Below, in pieces: positions 1-5,772 of a DNA stretch of 9,787 nucleotides. A program made the position numbers and the translations under genes. A model generated the notes under the pieces. It made no database searches and was not told where the DNA came from. It saw only the letters and a list, made by a program, of their open reading frames with translations. Each line of letters opens with the position of its first letter. The first letter of the stretch is position 1. Origin of the DNA: Candidatus Vogelbacteria bacterium CG10_big_fil_rev_8_21_14_0_10_51_16 (GTDB lineage: Bacteria > Patescibacteriota > Minisyncoccia > Phycocordibacterales > JACRKE01); contig PCYI01000006.1 of the NCBI GenBank assembly GCA_002774795.1, forward strand, positions 1-9,787, in the 5' to 3' direction.

Positions 1-53
1 ATGAGCTATACAGGATGGCTACACTGATTTTCTTTGTGAGCTACTGGGTTTAC

Positions 54-81
54 TTGCACGACTCTCTTTATTTGCTATAAT
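54..81 (+). promoter_or_regulatory. Strong extended -10 promoter
   Basis: The -35 is TTGCAC at 54-59, the spacer is 16 nt, and the -10 is a perfect TATAAT at 76-81 preceded by TGC, giving an extended -10. Transcription would start near 88-90, almost on the ATG at 90. The next downstream signal is the terminator at 158-181, so the predicted product is an RNA of about 95 nt. Positions 1-53 hold nothing I can identify. Confidence 0.7.
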
Positions 82-89
82 AGTCTCTT

Positions 90-167
90 ATGCTTCCGCA
101 TTTACAAAAACGAAAGCGTCAACTTTTAATCACTACGGCCATAGTGGGTCGCGAGAGAACCGCCTAG
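90..167 (+). CDS. Possible 25-aa leaderless small ORF or leader peptide
   Basis: ATG at 90 opens 25 codons ending in TAG at 165-167. The product starts MLPHLQKRKRQLLITT: a basic stretch and then a short apolar one. The ATG sits at the predicted transcription start, so the message would be leaderless. The stop codon lies in the loop of the terminator hairpin at 158-181, so a ribosome finishing translation would cover the left arm of that hairpin. This layout fits a leader peptide in front of the helicase, a stand-alone micro-protein, or the chance ORF of a small RNA. I do not recognise the peptide, and no run of a single amino acid points to classical attenuation. Length alone makes the coding call uncertain. 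Confidence 0.3.
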   Translation: MLPHLQKRKRQLLITTAIVGRERTA

Positions 168-181
168 AGGGCGGTTTTTTT
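158..181 (+). terminator. Rho-independent terminator
   Basis: A 7-bp stem (AACCGCC at 158-164 with GGCGGTT at 170-176) has a 5-nt loop and a run of seven T at 175-181. It ends the short transcript starting near 88. The helicase start codon is only 29 nt further on, so read-through here could add to helicase expression. Confidence 0.85.
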
Positions 182-193
182 GTTGTCCCGCGG

Positions 194-199
194 TATAAT
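194..199 (+). promoter_or_regulatory. -10 box of the helicase promoter
   Basis: A perfect TATAAT lies 10 nt before the ATG at 210, placing the predicted transcription start 3-4 nt before that ATG. No good -35 hexamer is found 16-18 nt upstream; that stretch is the terminator T-tract. No Shine-Dalgarno sequence precedes the start. This is the same near-leaderless geometry seen before the NDH-2 and malic enzyme genes. Confidence 0.55.
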
Positions 200-209
200 C
201 AATAGACAT

Positions 210-2051
210 ATGACAAAAGAAGAAAAACAACGACTGCTTTCCGAGCTTCAAGCACGACTTGCGCGGGTGCGAGAAAAGATCGAGCGGGCTATCGAGCGCG
301 AAAAATCACAAAGCCGCAAACCTCAAAGCGAGGTAAACCGGATGATTGCAGAGGAAAAAATGAGCTACCTCTTTTTGCAGAGTGTAGGCGAGAAACGCAT
401 CCAAGAGCTGGAGCTTCTGCGGGGGTCGCCCTTCTTTGTGCACTGCGAGCTTGAATTGACCGACGGCTCCGGTAAGCATCTCGACCTTTACATCGGCAGG
501 TTCGGATTTTTTGAGGAGCAAATTTACTCCTGGGTGGCCCCGGTGGCCACCATTCGTTTTGACGCGCCCGGCGAGGTGAGCTATCAAACGCCGAAAGGGG
601 AGAGGCGCCATGCCCTCATGCGGACGAAAGAGCAGTTTATGGTAGTTGACGGAAGGATTGTTTTCTATGCGCGCGAGGAGTTGGGTCATTCGCGCGAGCT
701 TGTCCATCAGGAACACTTCACGCGCAAGGAGGGGTTTGTGCTTCCGGAGATTGTGGCCCAGATGGAGCGTGCCCAGGACGCTGTCATTCGCGCCCACCAC
801 GTCGGCCCCTTCGCCATCTCCGGCCCGGCCGGGAGCGGCAAGACCACGCTTGCCTTGCACCGCGTGGCCTATCTGACGCAGGCGCCAGACACCGCCGAAT
901 TTTATCCCGGCCACAAATCCGTTGTTTTCGTCCAAGACAACGGCACCAAAGATTACTTCACCCACCTTTTGCCGGAGCTTGGCATCACGAATGTCGCCAT
1001 CACCACTTTTGCCGAGTGGGCCATGAAGACGCTCGACTTGCCCGGTTACTACGGCTACGCCTACACCGAGCGCTTCGGCGGGGGCGAGTTGAATGAAGAC
1101 CGTTATGAGTTAGCCAAACTGCGAGCGTTGCGCCAATCGAAACCGGCCCGGTTTACGGAGGCTGGCTACAAACTTCTGTGGACCCATTATGAAAAGCATT
1201 TCAATCCGGCCGATAAACTCTTATTTGCGTGGCAGACTGCAGACAAACTCCTCGACCGCTTTGATCTCACCATCATGTTGCGCTCCCTGCTCGCCACTAA
1301 GAAAAAGTTTGTGATGGAGTACGAGTCTTATTACTCGAAGAATGGAGCAGAGTTAAAGAAAATGAAGGAAAAGCGGGAGATTCAATACAACCTGGTGGTA
1401 GTGGACGAGTTTCAAAATTACCTGCCTGAGAGTCTGGCTGTTCTCCAACGGTGCGCAGAGCCGGAGCGGCGCACCATGCTCTACGTGGGCGACCTGGCCC
1501 AACGGGTGCGGCTCGGAACAGTGCAAGGGTGGGAGGAGCTCGGAGAGACCATTCACACCGACCGGCGGGTGGTGCTCGAAAAGGTGTATCGTAACACCAA
1601 GCGCATCCTTGAATACATCCGCGCCCTCGGTTACGCAGTCGAGATTCCCGCTTCTCTTCGCGAAGGCGAGCTGGTGCGTGAGGTTGAGTGCGGTTCACCC
1701 ACGGAAGAGATTGCCTACATCAAGAAACTGCTCGCGACAAAAAGCGAGGGACTTATCGGCGTGCTTGCCAAGAATGCGGACTATCTTGAGCCCTTTCGCG
1801 AGACCTTTCGCCGCTCCGAGCGAGTGCACGTCTCCACCATGGCCGAGGCCCAGGGGGTGGAGTTTGAAAGGGTGGTCATTGTCGGCATTCGCCCAGACCT
1901 CTTTTCGACTGCCTACGCTCGCGCGCTTGGCCCCGACTTCGAAGCCACTAAAGCCCGCATCTACCGCGACCTGCTCTACGTCGCTCTTACCCGCGCCATG
2001 AACGAGCTCCATGTGTTGGGGAGGTGTAGCCTGAAAGAGGCCCTCCTCTAG
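210..2051 (+). CDS. HelD/UvrD-like superfamily 1 helicase (ATPase), short form
   Basis: The 613-aa product is an SF1A helicase closest in character to HelD (helicase IV-like) proteins. Residues 1-60 are charged and helical, likely a coiled coil; in HelD such an N-terminal arm enters the RNA polymerase secondary channel. Motifs in order: Q-motif near Q189; Walker A GPAGSGKT at 205-212 followed by LALHRVAYL, typical of HelD; Walker B VVVDEFQN at about 396-403, with F and N where UvrD has A and D; motif III GDLAQ at 427-431; motif IV VYRNTKR at 459-465; motif V EAQGVEFERVVIVG at about 546-559; motif VI YVALTRA at 590-596. It is shorter than B. subtilis HelD (about 770 aa). The start is ATG 210, 10 nt after a TATAAT; a TTG at 180 is open in frame but lies in the terminator T-run and upstream of that promoter. 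Its role could be RNA polymerase recycling or 3'-5' DNA unwinding; the sequence does not decide. Confidence 0.88.
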   Translation: MTKEEKQRLLSELQARLARVREKIERAIEREKSQSRKPQSEVNRMIAEEKMSYLFLQSVGEKRIQELELLRGSPFFVHCELELTDGSGKHLDLYIGRFGFFEEQIYSWVAPVATIRFDAPGEVSYQTPKGERRHALMRTKEQFMVVDGRIVFYAREELGHSRELVHQEHFTRKEGFVLPEIVAQMERAQDAVIRAHHVGPFAISGPAGSGKTTLALHRVAYLTQAPDTAEFYPGHKSVVFVQDNGTKDYFTHLLPELGITNVAITTFAEWAMKTLDLPGYYGYAYTERFGGGELNEDRYELAKLRALRQSKPARFTEAGYKLLWTHYEKHFNPADKLLFAWQTADKLLDRFDLTIMLRSLLATKKKFVMEYESYYSKNGAELKKMKEKREIQYNLVVVDEFQNYLPESLAVLQRCAEPERRTMLYVGDLAQRVRLGTVQGWEELGETIHTDRRVVLEKVYRNTKRILEYIRALGYAVEIPASLREGELVREVECGSPTEEIAYIKKLLATKSEGLIGVLAKNADYLEPFRETFRRSERVHVSTMAEAQGVEFERVVIVGIRPDLFSTAYARALGPDFEATKARIYRDLLYVALTRAMNELHVLGRCSLKEALL

Positions 2052-2100
2052 AATTAAATGTACCAGGTACTTTAAAGAAAAGTACCTGGTACATTTAATT
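2052..2100. repeat. 22-bp perfect inverted repeat (hairpin/cruciform)
   Basis: The arms at 2052-2073 and 2079-2100 are perfect reverse complements with a 5-nt AAAGA loop. The element begins at the base after the helicase stop codon. Each arm contains an odd-centred palindrome of its own (GTACC-A-GGTAC at 2060-2070), so the structure is nested. There is no T-tract after it, so it is not a standard intrinsic terminator, although it could block the polymerase or protect the 3' end on either strand. It may be a dispersed palindromic repeat. Confidence 0.85.
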
Positions 2101-2115
2101 AACCCAAAACAAAAA

Positions 2116-2140
2116 GCCCCGGCGCGTGCGCTGCCGGGGC
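2116..2140 (-). terminator. Terminator of the first reverse-strand ORFan pair
   Basis: The 8-bp GC stem GCCCCGGC (2116-2123) with GCCGGGGC (2133-2140) is preceded on the + strand by an A-rich tract (2107-2115), which is the T-tract for - strand transcription. It lies 26 nt past the stop of the - strand gene ending at 2167. Its stem and loop start closely match the terminator at 4969-4993. Confidence 0.8.
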
Positions 2141-2166
2141 GGGGGCGGAATCGCCCGATGCCTCAC

Positions 2167-2406
2167 TCACTTCGTACCCTCACCTCCATCGACCACCGCC
2201 ATCGGCTGAAGTCTAAACGGTGGCTTGCAGTTGCCGTCACGGTATGGCAACGAAGCCCTCGCCGCTAGGAGCCTCGAACACTCCATCTCGCCAACGTCCT
2301 TGTTCTTATAGATGGCGTAGATTGTCGACTCGTGGGCGTGGTCGAAATCCTCATCTCCGACTTCATTTCCGCATCTTTCCTCAAACAGTACATACACGTA
2401 CAACAT
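2167..2406 (-). CDS. Small hypothetical protein (79 aa), second gene of reverse-strand pair
   Basis: I cannot assign a function. The product begins MLYVYVLFEERCGNEVG, continues with an ESTIYAIYKNKD segment and ends with a predicted strand, FRLQPMAVVDGG. The order strand, loop, strand, helix, final 'RLQPM.V' strand recalls small phage-type proteins of the DUF7336 kind; that is a weak, memory-based likeness. One strong signal makes the gene credible: a perfect AAGGAGG Shine-Dalgarno five bases before the ATG. A terminator follows the stop. It lies 58 nt downstream of the other - strand ORF, with a strong hairpin between them, so the two are probably co-transcribed from the promoter at 2910-2937. 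The plus-strand ORFs over the same DNA have no such signals. Confidence 0.7.
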   Translation of the reverse strand: MLYVYVLFEERCGNEVGDEDFDHAHESTIYAIYKNKDVGEMECSRLLAARASLPYRDGNCKPPFRLQPMAVVDGGEGTK

Positions 2407-2411
2407 ATCTG

Positions 2412-2418
2412 CCTCCTT
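2412..2418 (-). promoter_or_regulatory. Consensus Shine-Dalgarno site
   Basis: Read on the - strand this is AAGGAGG, five bases before the ATG at 2406-2404. It fixes that start. It is notable here because most + strand genes of the window have no such site. Confidence 0.8.
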
Positions 2419-2425
2419 GTCTCTC

Positions 2426-2451
2426 GCCCTCCGCGCGTTCGCGCGGAGGGC
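2426..2451 (-). promoter_or_regulatory. Intercistronic 11-bp hairpin
   Basis: GCCCTCCGCGC at 2426-2436 pairs perfectly with 2441-2451 around a 4-nt loop. It sits between the two - strand ORFs, 7 nt upstream of the Shine-Dalgarno site of the second. It has no T-tract on either strand, so it is more likely an RNA-processing, stability or translation-control structure than a terminator. Confidence 0.7.
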
Positions 2452-2464
2452 TTCACTTCCTTCC

Positions 2465-2797
2465 CTACCTTACTTCCGAGACCATCCCGAGCGCCTTCAT
2501 GAGCGCATTCAGGTAGCTTGGAGGTATTGGGCGAACCTCCTCCTTTCGCTCTCCGCAGTATTCATGTGTCCTCTTTCTTACCTCCTCGGTCGCCTCTCTC
2601 CACCGGTAACTTTCTGCTAGACGTAGTACTACCTCGCCACTCCTCCTTACCTTAACCAACGAAGCAAACTCTCCCGTTCCTTCGCTGCACGGACTGTGGT
2701 CAATACTGATACAGTTATCGATACGGTTGTCCTGTGATGCCAGAAAGACAGCCAGTACGGCAAGCTGTTCCACATCAAGATAAATCTTGAGAACCAT
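2465..2797 (-). CDS. Hypothetical protein (110 aa), first gene of reverse-strand pair
   Basis: The function is unrecognised. The start is ATG 2797-2795, set by AAGGGAG (at 2809-2803) ending five bases before it. An open frame extends back to 2893 (TTG), but its extra 32 residues are low-complexity-like and would begin almost at the transcription start. The product starts MVLKIYLDVEQLAVLAVFLA (a strand then an apolar helix), has a central strand pair around SLVKVRRSGEVVLRLAESY, a very charged helix REATEEVRKRTHEYCGERKEE and a final helix. It is probably a small soluble alpha/beta protein. The leader of about 105 nt contains a small GC hairpin (2810-2826) just before the Shine-Dalgarno site. 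It is paired with the 79-aa gene. Confidence 0.65.
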   Translation of the reverse strand: MVLKIYLDVEQLAVLAVFLASQDNRIDNCISIDHSPCSEGTGEFASLVKVRRSGEVVLRLAESYRWREATEEVRKRTHEYCGERKEEVRPIPPSYLNALMKALGMVSEVR

Positions 2798-2909
2798 CGG
2801 AACTCCCTTCCGGCTTTCCGGGCCGGGTTGGTTTGGGTACTTGGTTGTGAATGACCTCGAACTTTCCGGAGAACAGTTTGCCACAAAGTTCAAGAAATGT
2901 CAAAGCTAG

Positions 2910-2937
2910 ATAATACGAATAATTGACAAAGTATCAA
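2910..2937 (-). promoter_or_regulatory. Promoter of the reverse-strand ORFan pair
   Basis: On the - strand: TTGATA (2937-2932), 16-nt spacer, TATTAT (2915-2910). Transcription would start near 2903. The hexamers interlock with those of the + strand promoter at 2923-2950, whose -35 lies inside this spacer. Confidence 0.6.
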
Positions 2938-2950
2938 ATATGAATATAAT
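2923..2950 (+). promoter_or_regulatory. Consensus promoter of the TrmB-like gene
   Basis: Both hexamers match consensus: TTGACA at 2923-2928, 16-nt spacer, TATAAT at 2945-2950. Transcription would start near 2957, giving a leader of about 40 nt with no Shine-Dalgarno. It rules out the ATG at 2940, which lies inside it. The sequence AATTGACA occurs here (2921-2928) and again at 2975-2982 just before the start codon, a possible operator pair for autoregulation. Confidence 0.75.
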
Positions 2951-2996
2951 AAAGCTGAAAATTAGTATAGATAAAATTGACATAACCGTACATATT

Positions 2997-3737
2997 ATGA
3001 TTACTCCTGCCCAATTTAGCGAAATTGGCCTGAACGAGAGCGAGGGGCGGGTCTACCTCTACCTGCTCGAGCATGGCCTCTCTACTCCGCCACAGGTGGC
3101 CAAGGGGACAGGCATCATGCGGACTAACACCTATCATCTACTCGCCGAGCTGGTGGTGAAGGGTCTGGTCGAGGAGCGGAAAGAAGGGAAGCGCAAGACT
3201 TATCTGGCCGCCGACCCCGCCGCTCTTTTGCGCTTGCTCGACGAACAGCGCGAGCGCGTCGAGCGTTTTTTGCCCGACCTGCGCGCCCTCCACGCAACGC
3301 AAAAAAACAAACCCAAGGTGCGCTTTTTTGACGGGCTTGCCGAGGTGAAGCGCATTTATGAAGAAGCAAGCCGGGCCGAGGAGGTGCATGGCATCGGCTC
3401 GACCAAGTCGCTCGCCGCTCTCGACCCCGCCTTCTGGGCCGCCTTCCTGCGCGATTGCAAAAAGAACGGCGTCGTTTTCCACGACATTCTCACGCACCCA
3501 TCGGGCGCGGAAGAGGGGAACGAGATGCATCTGGTGCTGGGCGGCCTCTACGACCATGGCCTGCTCCCCAAGACCTGCGGCGACCAGCCGACCGACATTC
3601 TCATCTGGGGCGACCAAGTCGCTCTTATCACTCTCGAAGAGCCCATCTTCGGCACCGTCCTCACTTCACCTCTCCTCGCCCAGAGCTTCCGCATCATCTG
3701 GCGCACCATGCGGCAGGGGCTTAGCGAAAATCAGTAG
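2997..3737 (+). CDS. TrmB-family transcriptional regulator
   Basis: The 246-aa product has the TrmB layout. Residues 5-73 form a winged helix-turn-helix (GLNESEGRVYLYLLEHG, then PPQVAKGTGIMRTNTYHLLAELVVKGLV at 31-58 as the helix-turn-helix, and a wing up to KRKTYLAADP). A helical linker at about 74-100 should dimerise. The rest, from KVRFFDGLAEVKRIYEEA, is the C-terminal sensor/PLD-like domain of this family. TrmB proteins often bind sugars or other small ligands; the ligand here cannot be read from sequence. The start is ATG 2997 because the earlier ATG at 2940 lies within the promoter. The gene is divergent from the - strand ORFan pair and shares promoter DNA with it, so it is a natural candidate to control both. 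Confidence 0.88.
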   Translation: MITPAQFSEIGLNESEGRVYLYLLEHGLSTPPQVAKGTGIMRTNTYHLLAELVVKGLVEERKEGKRKTYLAADPAALLRLLDEQRERVERFLPDLRALHATQKNKPKVRFFDGLAEVKRIYEEASRAEEVHGIGSTKSLAALDPAFWAAFLRDCKKNGVVFHDILTHPSGAEEGNEMHLVLGGLYDHGLLPKTCGDQPTDILIWGDQVALITLEEPIFGTVLTSPLLAQSFRIIWRTMRQGLSENQ

Positions 3738-3802
3738 CCGCCCTCCTTCTTCTGATGATGATGTTTGCTGGACAAAGCTTCTGTGTCCCGCCAATCCATC
3801 AA

Positions 3803-3838
3803 CTTCATTTTAATTTTTTGCAAAAAACTAAAATGAAG
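3803..3838. promoter_or_regulatory. 36-bp palindrome, likely operator
   Basis: The arms at 3803-3820 and 3821-3838 are reverse complements at 17 of 18 positions (mismatch 3813/3828), centred on TTTTTTGCAAAAAA. It ends five bases before the ATG of the ArsR-like gene, the classic place for an autorepressor operator. As RNA it could also fold and sequester the GAAGG that serves as a weak Shine-Dalgarno site. Confidence 0.75.
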
Positions 3839-3843
3839 GTAAG

Positions 3844-4170
3844 ATGGTAACGAAGGACATGATGCGCAACAAAAAGGAAGAATTAAGACGTGTGGGCCGG
3901 GCCACGCCCTATCGCAGGCGCGAGCGAATCATTAAAGGATTTGCGAATTTTCGGCGATTGCAGATTCTAGAGCTCTTGGCCCGAAAGTCAGAACTTTCGG
4001 TGGAGGAAATAGCAGACGAGCTCGGCATGGGCTATATGAATGCCTCCGACCATATTCGCAAAATGGCGATCGCCGGGCTACTGCTCAAACGCAGGGCCGG
4101 GCGCGCCACTCACCACAAGCTCACTGACTTTGCTCACGAAGTTTTAACATTTTGCAAAAAACTAAAATGA
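3844..4170 (+). CDS. ArsR-like winged-helix regulator (108 aa)
   Basis: Residues 33-95 form a winged helix-turn-helix of ArsR/HTH_20 type: FRRLQILELLARKSELSVEEIADELGM with the recognition helix YMNASDHIRKMAIAGLL and a basic wing KRRAGRATHHKL. Residues 9-31 are an unusually basic extension (RRVGRATPYRRRERIIK), which may add DNA contacts. The only cysteine is C104, so there is no obvious metal-sensing Cys pair and it may be a plain dimeric repressor. The start at 3844 follows GAAGG at close spacing. The 36-bp palindrome directly upstream suggests autoregulation. The last codons (FCKKLK and stop) are written in DNA that is an exact copy of the right half of that palindrome. Confidence 0.8.
   Translation: MVTKDMMRNKKEELRRVGRATPYRRRERIIKGFANFRRLQILELLARKSELSVEEIADELGMGYMNASDHIRKMAIAGLLLKRRAGRATHHKLTDFAHEVLTFCKKLK
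4150..4170 (+). repeat. Second copy of the 21-nt sequence from the upstream palindrome
   Basis: The 21 nt at 3816-3836 recur exactly at 4150-4170, including GCAAAAAACTAAAATGA. The second copy encodes the final six codons and stop of the ArsR-like gene. Left of its centre the dyad symmetry is only partial. It may be a second operator, or both copies may be ends of duplicated gene DNA. Confidence 0.7.
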
Positions 4171-4280
4171 GAAAATTGGGCTAGAATCAGTGAGGACATA
4201 ACATATTTGGTGAGTTAGCGGTTTCTATATTAAACGTCGTGGCATCACTCCATAGGAATACGTGTCGAAGGATAGTACTA

Positions 4281-4982
4281 GTGGCGGTGCTCAAGACCCC
4301 GCGGGATTTACAGATTTTGCTCGAGGAGGGGTGGTATCGCATCCCGCTCGTCTACGCGCCCAAACGGCGTTTTACGCATCTGGCCTTTTATCAACCGGCG
4401 GCCTTTGGGCCCCGTGGCAAGCGCATTGAGCGTTACGCGCGAGTACGGGCCATTGAGACGGCGCCACGCCGTGAGCTCTTGCCGAGTGAGCCAAGACATG
4501 AGCGAGCGGGTGATATTTACCTGAAGTGCTTCGTGGGCCGGGTGCAAACATTGGCAAGGCCGATTTGCAACATCATTCCGCGGCGGGTCAGTTTCGGCTT
4601 TACCGATCTTGCTACTCTGCGGGCGGCCGGAGACATTCTTGAGCTTTATCACGTGCCCCGCACCGAGCAGATATTGGCAGAGGCTTTGGCGCTCGCAGGT
4701 ATTCAGACAATACCCGAGCATACGGTCACACACAAAGGTCGGCGGGTACGCATCGACTTGGCGATTATCGAGGGCGACCGCAAGATGGCCATCGAGTGCG
4801 ACAACCGCAAGGCGCACGCTCCGAAAGTTCAGCAGGCACGCGATCGCCGTAAAGATGCTTTTCTCCGCCGTCTCGGTTGGCGGGTGTTACGTTTTCACGA
4901 GGAGGAGATCCTTGCGCGACCAGACGAATGTGTCTCGCTTGCGGTTGAGATACTTAGGCAAAAAATAGGCCCCGGCGCGTGA
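4281..4982 (+). CDS. Protein with C-terminal DUF559/Vsr-like endonuclease domain
   Basis: The product is 233 aa from GTG 4281, chosen because GAAGGA ends eight bases before it and homology-like sequence begins at MAVLKTPRDL; a GTG at 4239 is also in frame. Residues 129-227 look like a DUF559/MTES_1575-type nuclease fold: helix EQILAEALALAGI, then RIDLAI (D159), MAIECD (E172, D174), H179, a RDRRKDAFLRRLGW helix and the strand RVLRF. The core is E-x-D rather than the classical E-x-K. Residues 1-125 form a separate domain with conserved-looking EGWYRIP, LAFYQPAAFG and PRRELLPSEP segments, which I recall from uncharacterised bacterial proteins with the same C-terminal domain. Its role (repair, restriction or mobile-element nuclease) is unknown. 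The final four codons lie in a terminator stem serving the opposite strand. Confidence 0.7.
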   Translation: MAVLKTPRDLQILLEEGWYRIPLVYAPKRRFTHLAFYQPAAFGPRGKRIERYARVRAIETAPRRELLPSEPRHERAGDIYLKCFVGRVQTLARPICNIIPRRVSFGFTDLATLRAAGDILELYHVPRTEQILAEALALAGIQTIPEHTVTHKGRRVRIDLAIIEGDRKMAIECDNRKAHAPKVQQARDRRKDAFLRRLGWRVLRFHEEEILARPDECVSLAVEILRQKIGPGA

Positions 4983-4993
4983 GACGCCGGGGC
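4969..4993 (-). terminator. Terminator of the second reverse-strand ORFan gene
   Basis: The 9-bp stem GCCCCGGCG (4969-4977) with CGCCGGGGC (4985-4993) is preceded on the + strand by six A (4960-4965), the T-tract for - strand transcription. It lies 35 nt past the - strand gene's stop. The stop codon of the + strand endonuclease gene (4980-4982) is inside its loop, so the convergent genes overlap through it. There is no T-tract in the + direction. Confidence 0.8.
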
Positions 4994-5028
4994 GGGTGGG
5001 TAGGTGGCTTGCCTGGCTGTGTTGATAG

Positions 5029-5772
5029 TCAGGGGAGGATAACCATTGGCAACCTGATGCCAGACCACCGATTGACATCCGTTATCCTCGGAAATCGACG
5101 AGTGCTCACCTGTTTGGCAATCCGCTCTCGCAGCTTCTCAATGCGACTGTTTGCAACAAAGGTGACGAAGTCGCTGTCGTAGTACCGATCATCGTCTGGT
5201 TTTCGTTTCACGATACCGTTTTCGTATGGCAGGAAGCGCCACAACTTTATGCAGGCACACCAGTCACTAATGTCTGTGCATTGTGGGGTCCGAGCACCCA
5301 AGCGGACGTAGGTAAGCCGACTGCCGGGCGCCTGTCCGATGTTGCTGTAGTTCCAGCCAGTTATTCCCCTCCGCAACACCTCATCAACCTCCCGCGGTTC
5401 TTCGCCGTGACTGCTAAGGTCGTACACCCAAGCCGGGTAGTAGTCGCTCTCTTCGAAAACGACGTGCGGATTTCTGGCGCAACCCCATTTTTCAATCTTT
5501 TCCCGCCAGTGCTTCTTCCAACCAGAGGGTGTCTTGAAAGTAGGATTGTTGCGTCTTTCTTTCCCCTCGCCCTCTTCAACGGCGAACGGCCGCTTCGAAT
5601 CCGCTTCTAACAGTTGGTACTCCTCGCCTGGGGCGTACATGCCCCATATTCCCCAGCAGCATGGCTGCAGCCAGTGCCAGCTGTTCATGCATACCGCACT
5701 TGCGCTAGAGTTAACATGTGGACCATCTTCTTTACATGTTTTACCACGACCAGGTAACATCAAGCGTATCAT
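5029..5772 (-). CDS. Hypothetical Trp/Cys-rich protein (247 aa)
   Basis: I do not recognise it. The start is ATG 5772-5770, supported by AAAAGGAG (5787-5780) seven bases upstream; the frame is open back to 5817 without such support. The 247 residues include 12 Trp and 8 Cys (13, 28, 38, 39, 98, 165, 172, 174), with a striking segment SWHWLQPCCWGIWGMYAPGE at 31-50 and WCACIKLW at 171-178. The Cys pairs could bind metal, but their spacing fits no ribbon I know. The middle (61-100) is charged; the C-terminal third has a basic helix SRIEKLRERIAKQVSTRRF. There is no signal peptide or clear membrane helix. The gene has its own promoter (6031-6058), long leader and terminator, making a single-gene unit set against the surrounding + strand genes. 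Confidence 0.72.
   Translation of the reverse strand: MIRLMLPGRGKTCKEDGPHVNSSASAVCMNSWHWLQPCCWGIWGMYAPGEEYQLLEADSKRPFAVEEGEGKERRNNPTFKTPSGWKKHWREKIEKWGCARNPHVVFEESDYYPAWVYDLSSHGEEPREVDEVLRRGITGWNYSNIGQAPGSRLTYVRLGARTPQCTDISDWCACIKLWRFLPYENGIVKRKPDDDRYYDSDFVTFVANSRIEKLRERIAKQVSTRRFPRITDVNRWSGIRLPMVILP

Noticed and set aside
180..209. TTG at 180 as the helicase start
   Set aside because: It lies in the T-tract of the terminator and upstream of the TATAAT at 194-199; the ATG at 210 begins a typical charged helical N-terminus.
306..965. 219-codon - strand open frame inside the helicase
   Set aside because: It is antisense to the helicase Walker A region and its composition reflects the complementary codons.
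2798..2893. N-terminal extension of the 110-aa - strand ORF back to 2893
   Set aside because: It needs a TTG start almost at the transcription start, whereas the ATG at 2797 has a proper AAGGGAG site.
2940..2996. ATG at 2940 as the TrmB-like start
   Set aside because: A consensus promoter (2923-2950) overlaps it, so the ATG would be upstream of the transcript; the extra 19 residues (many I, K, D) are not TrmB-like.
5281..5610. 109-codon + strand frame opposite the Trp/Cys-rich ORFan
   Set aside because: The - strand gene has promoter, SD and terminator; the + frame has none.
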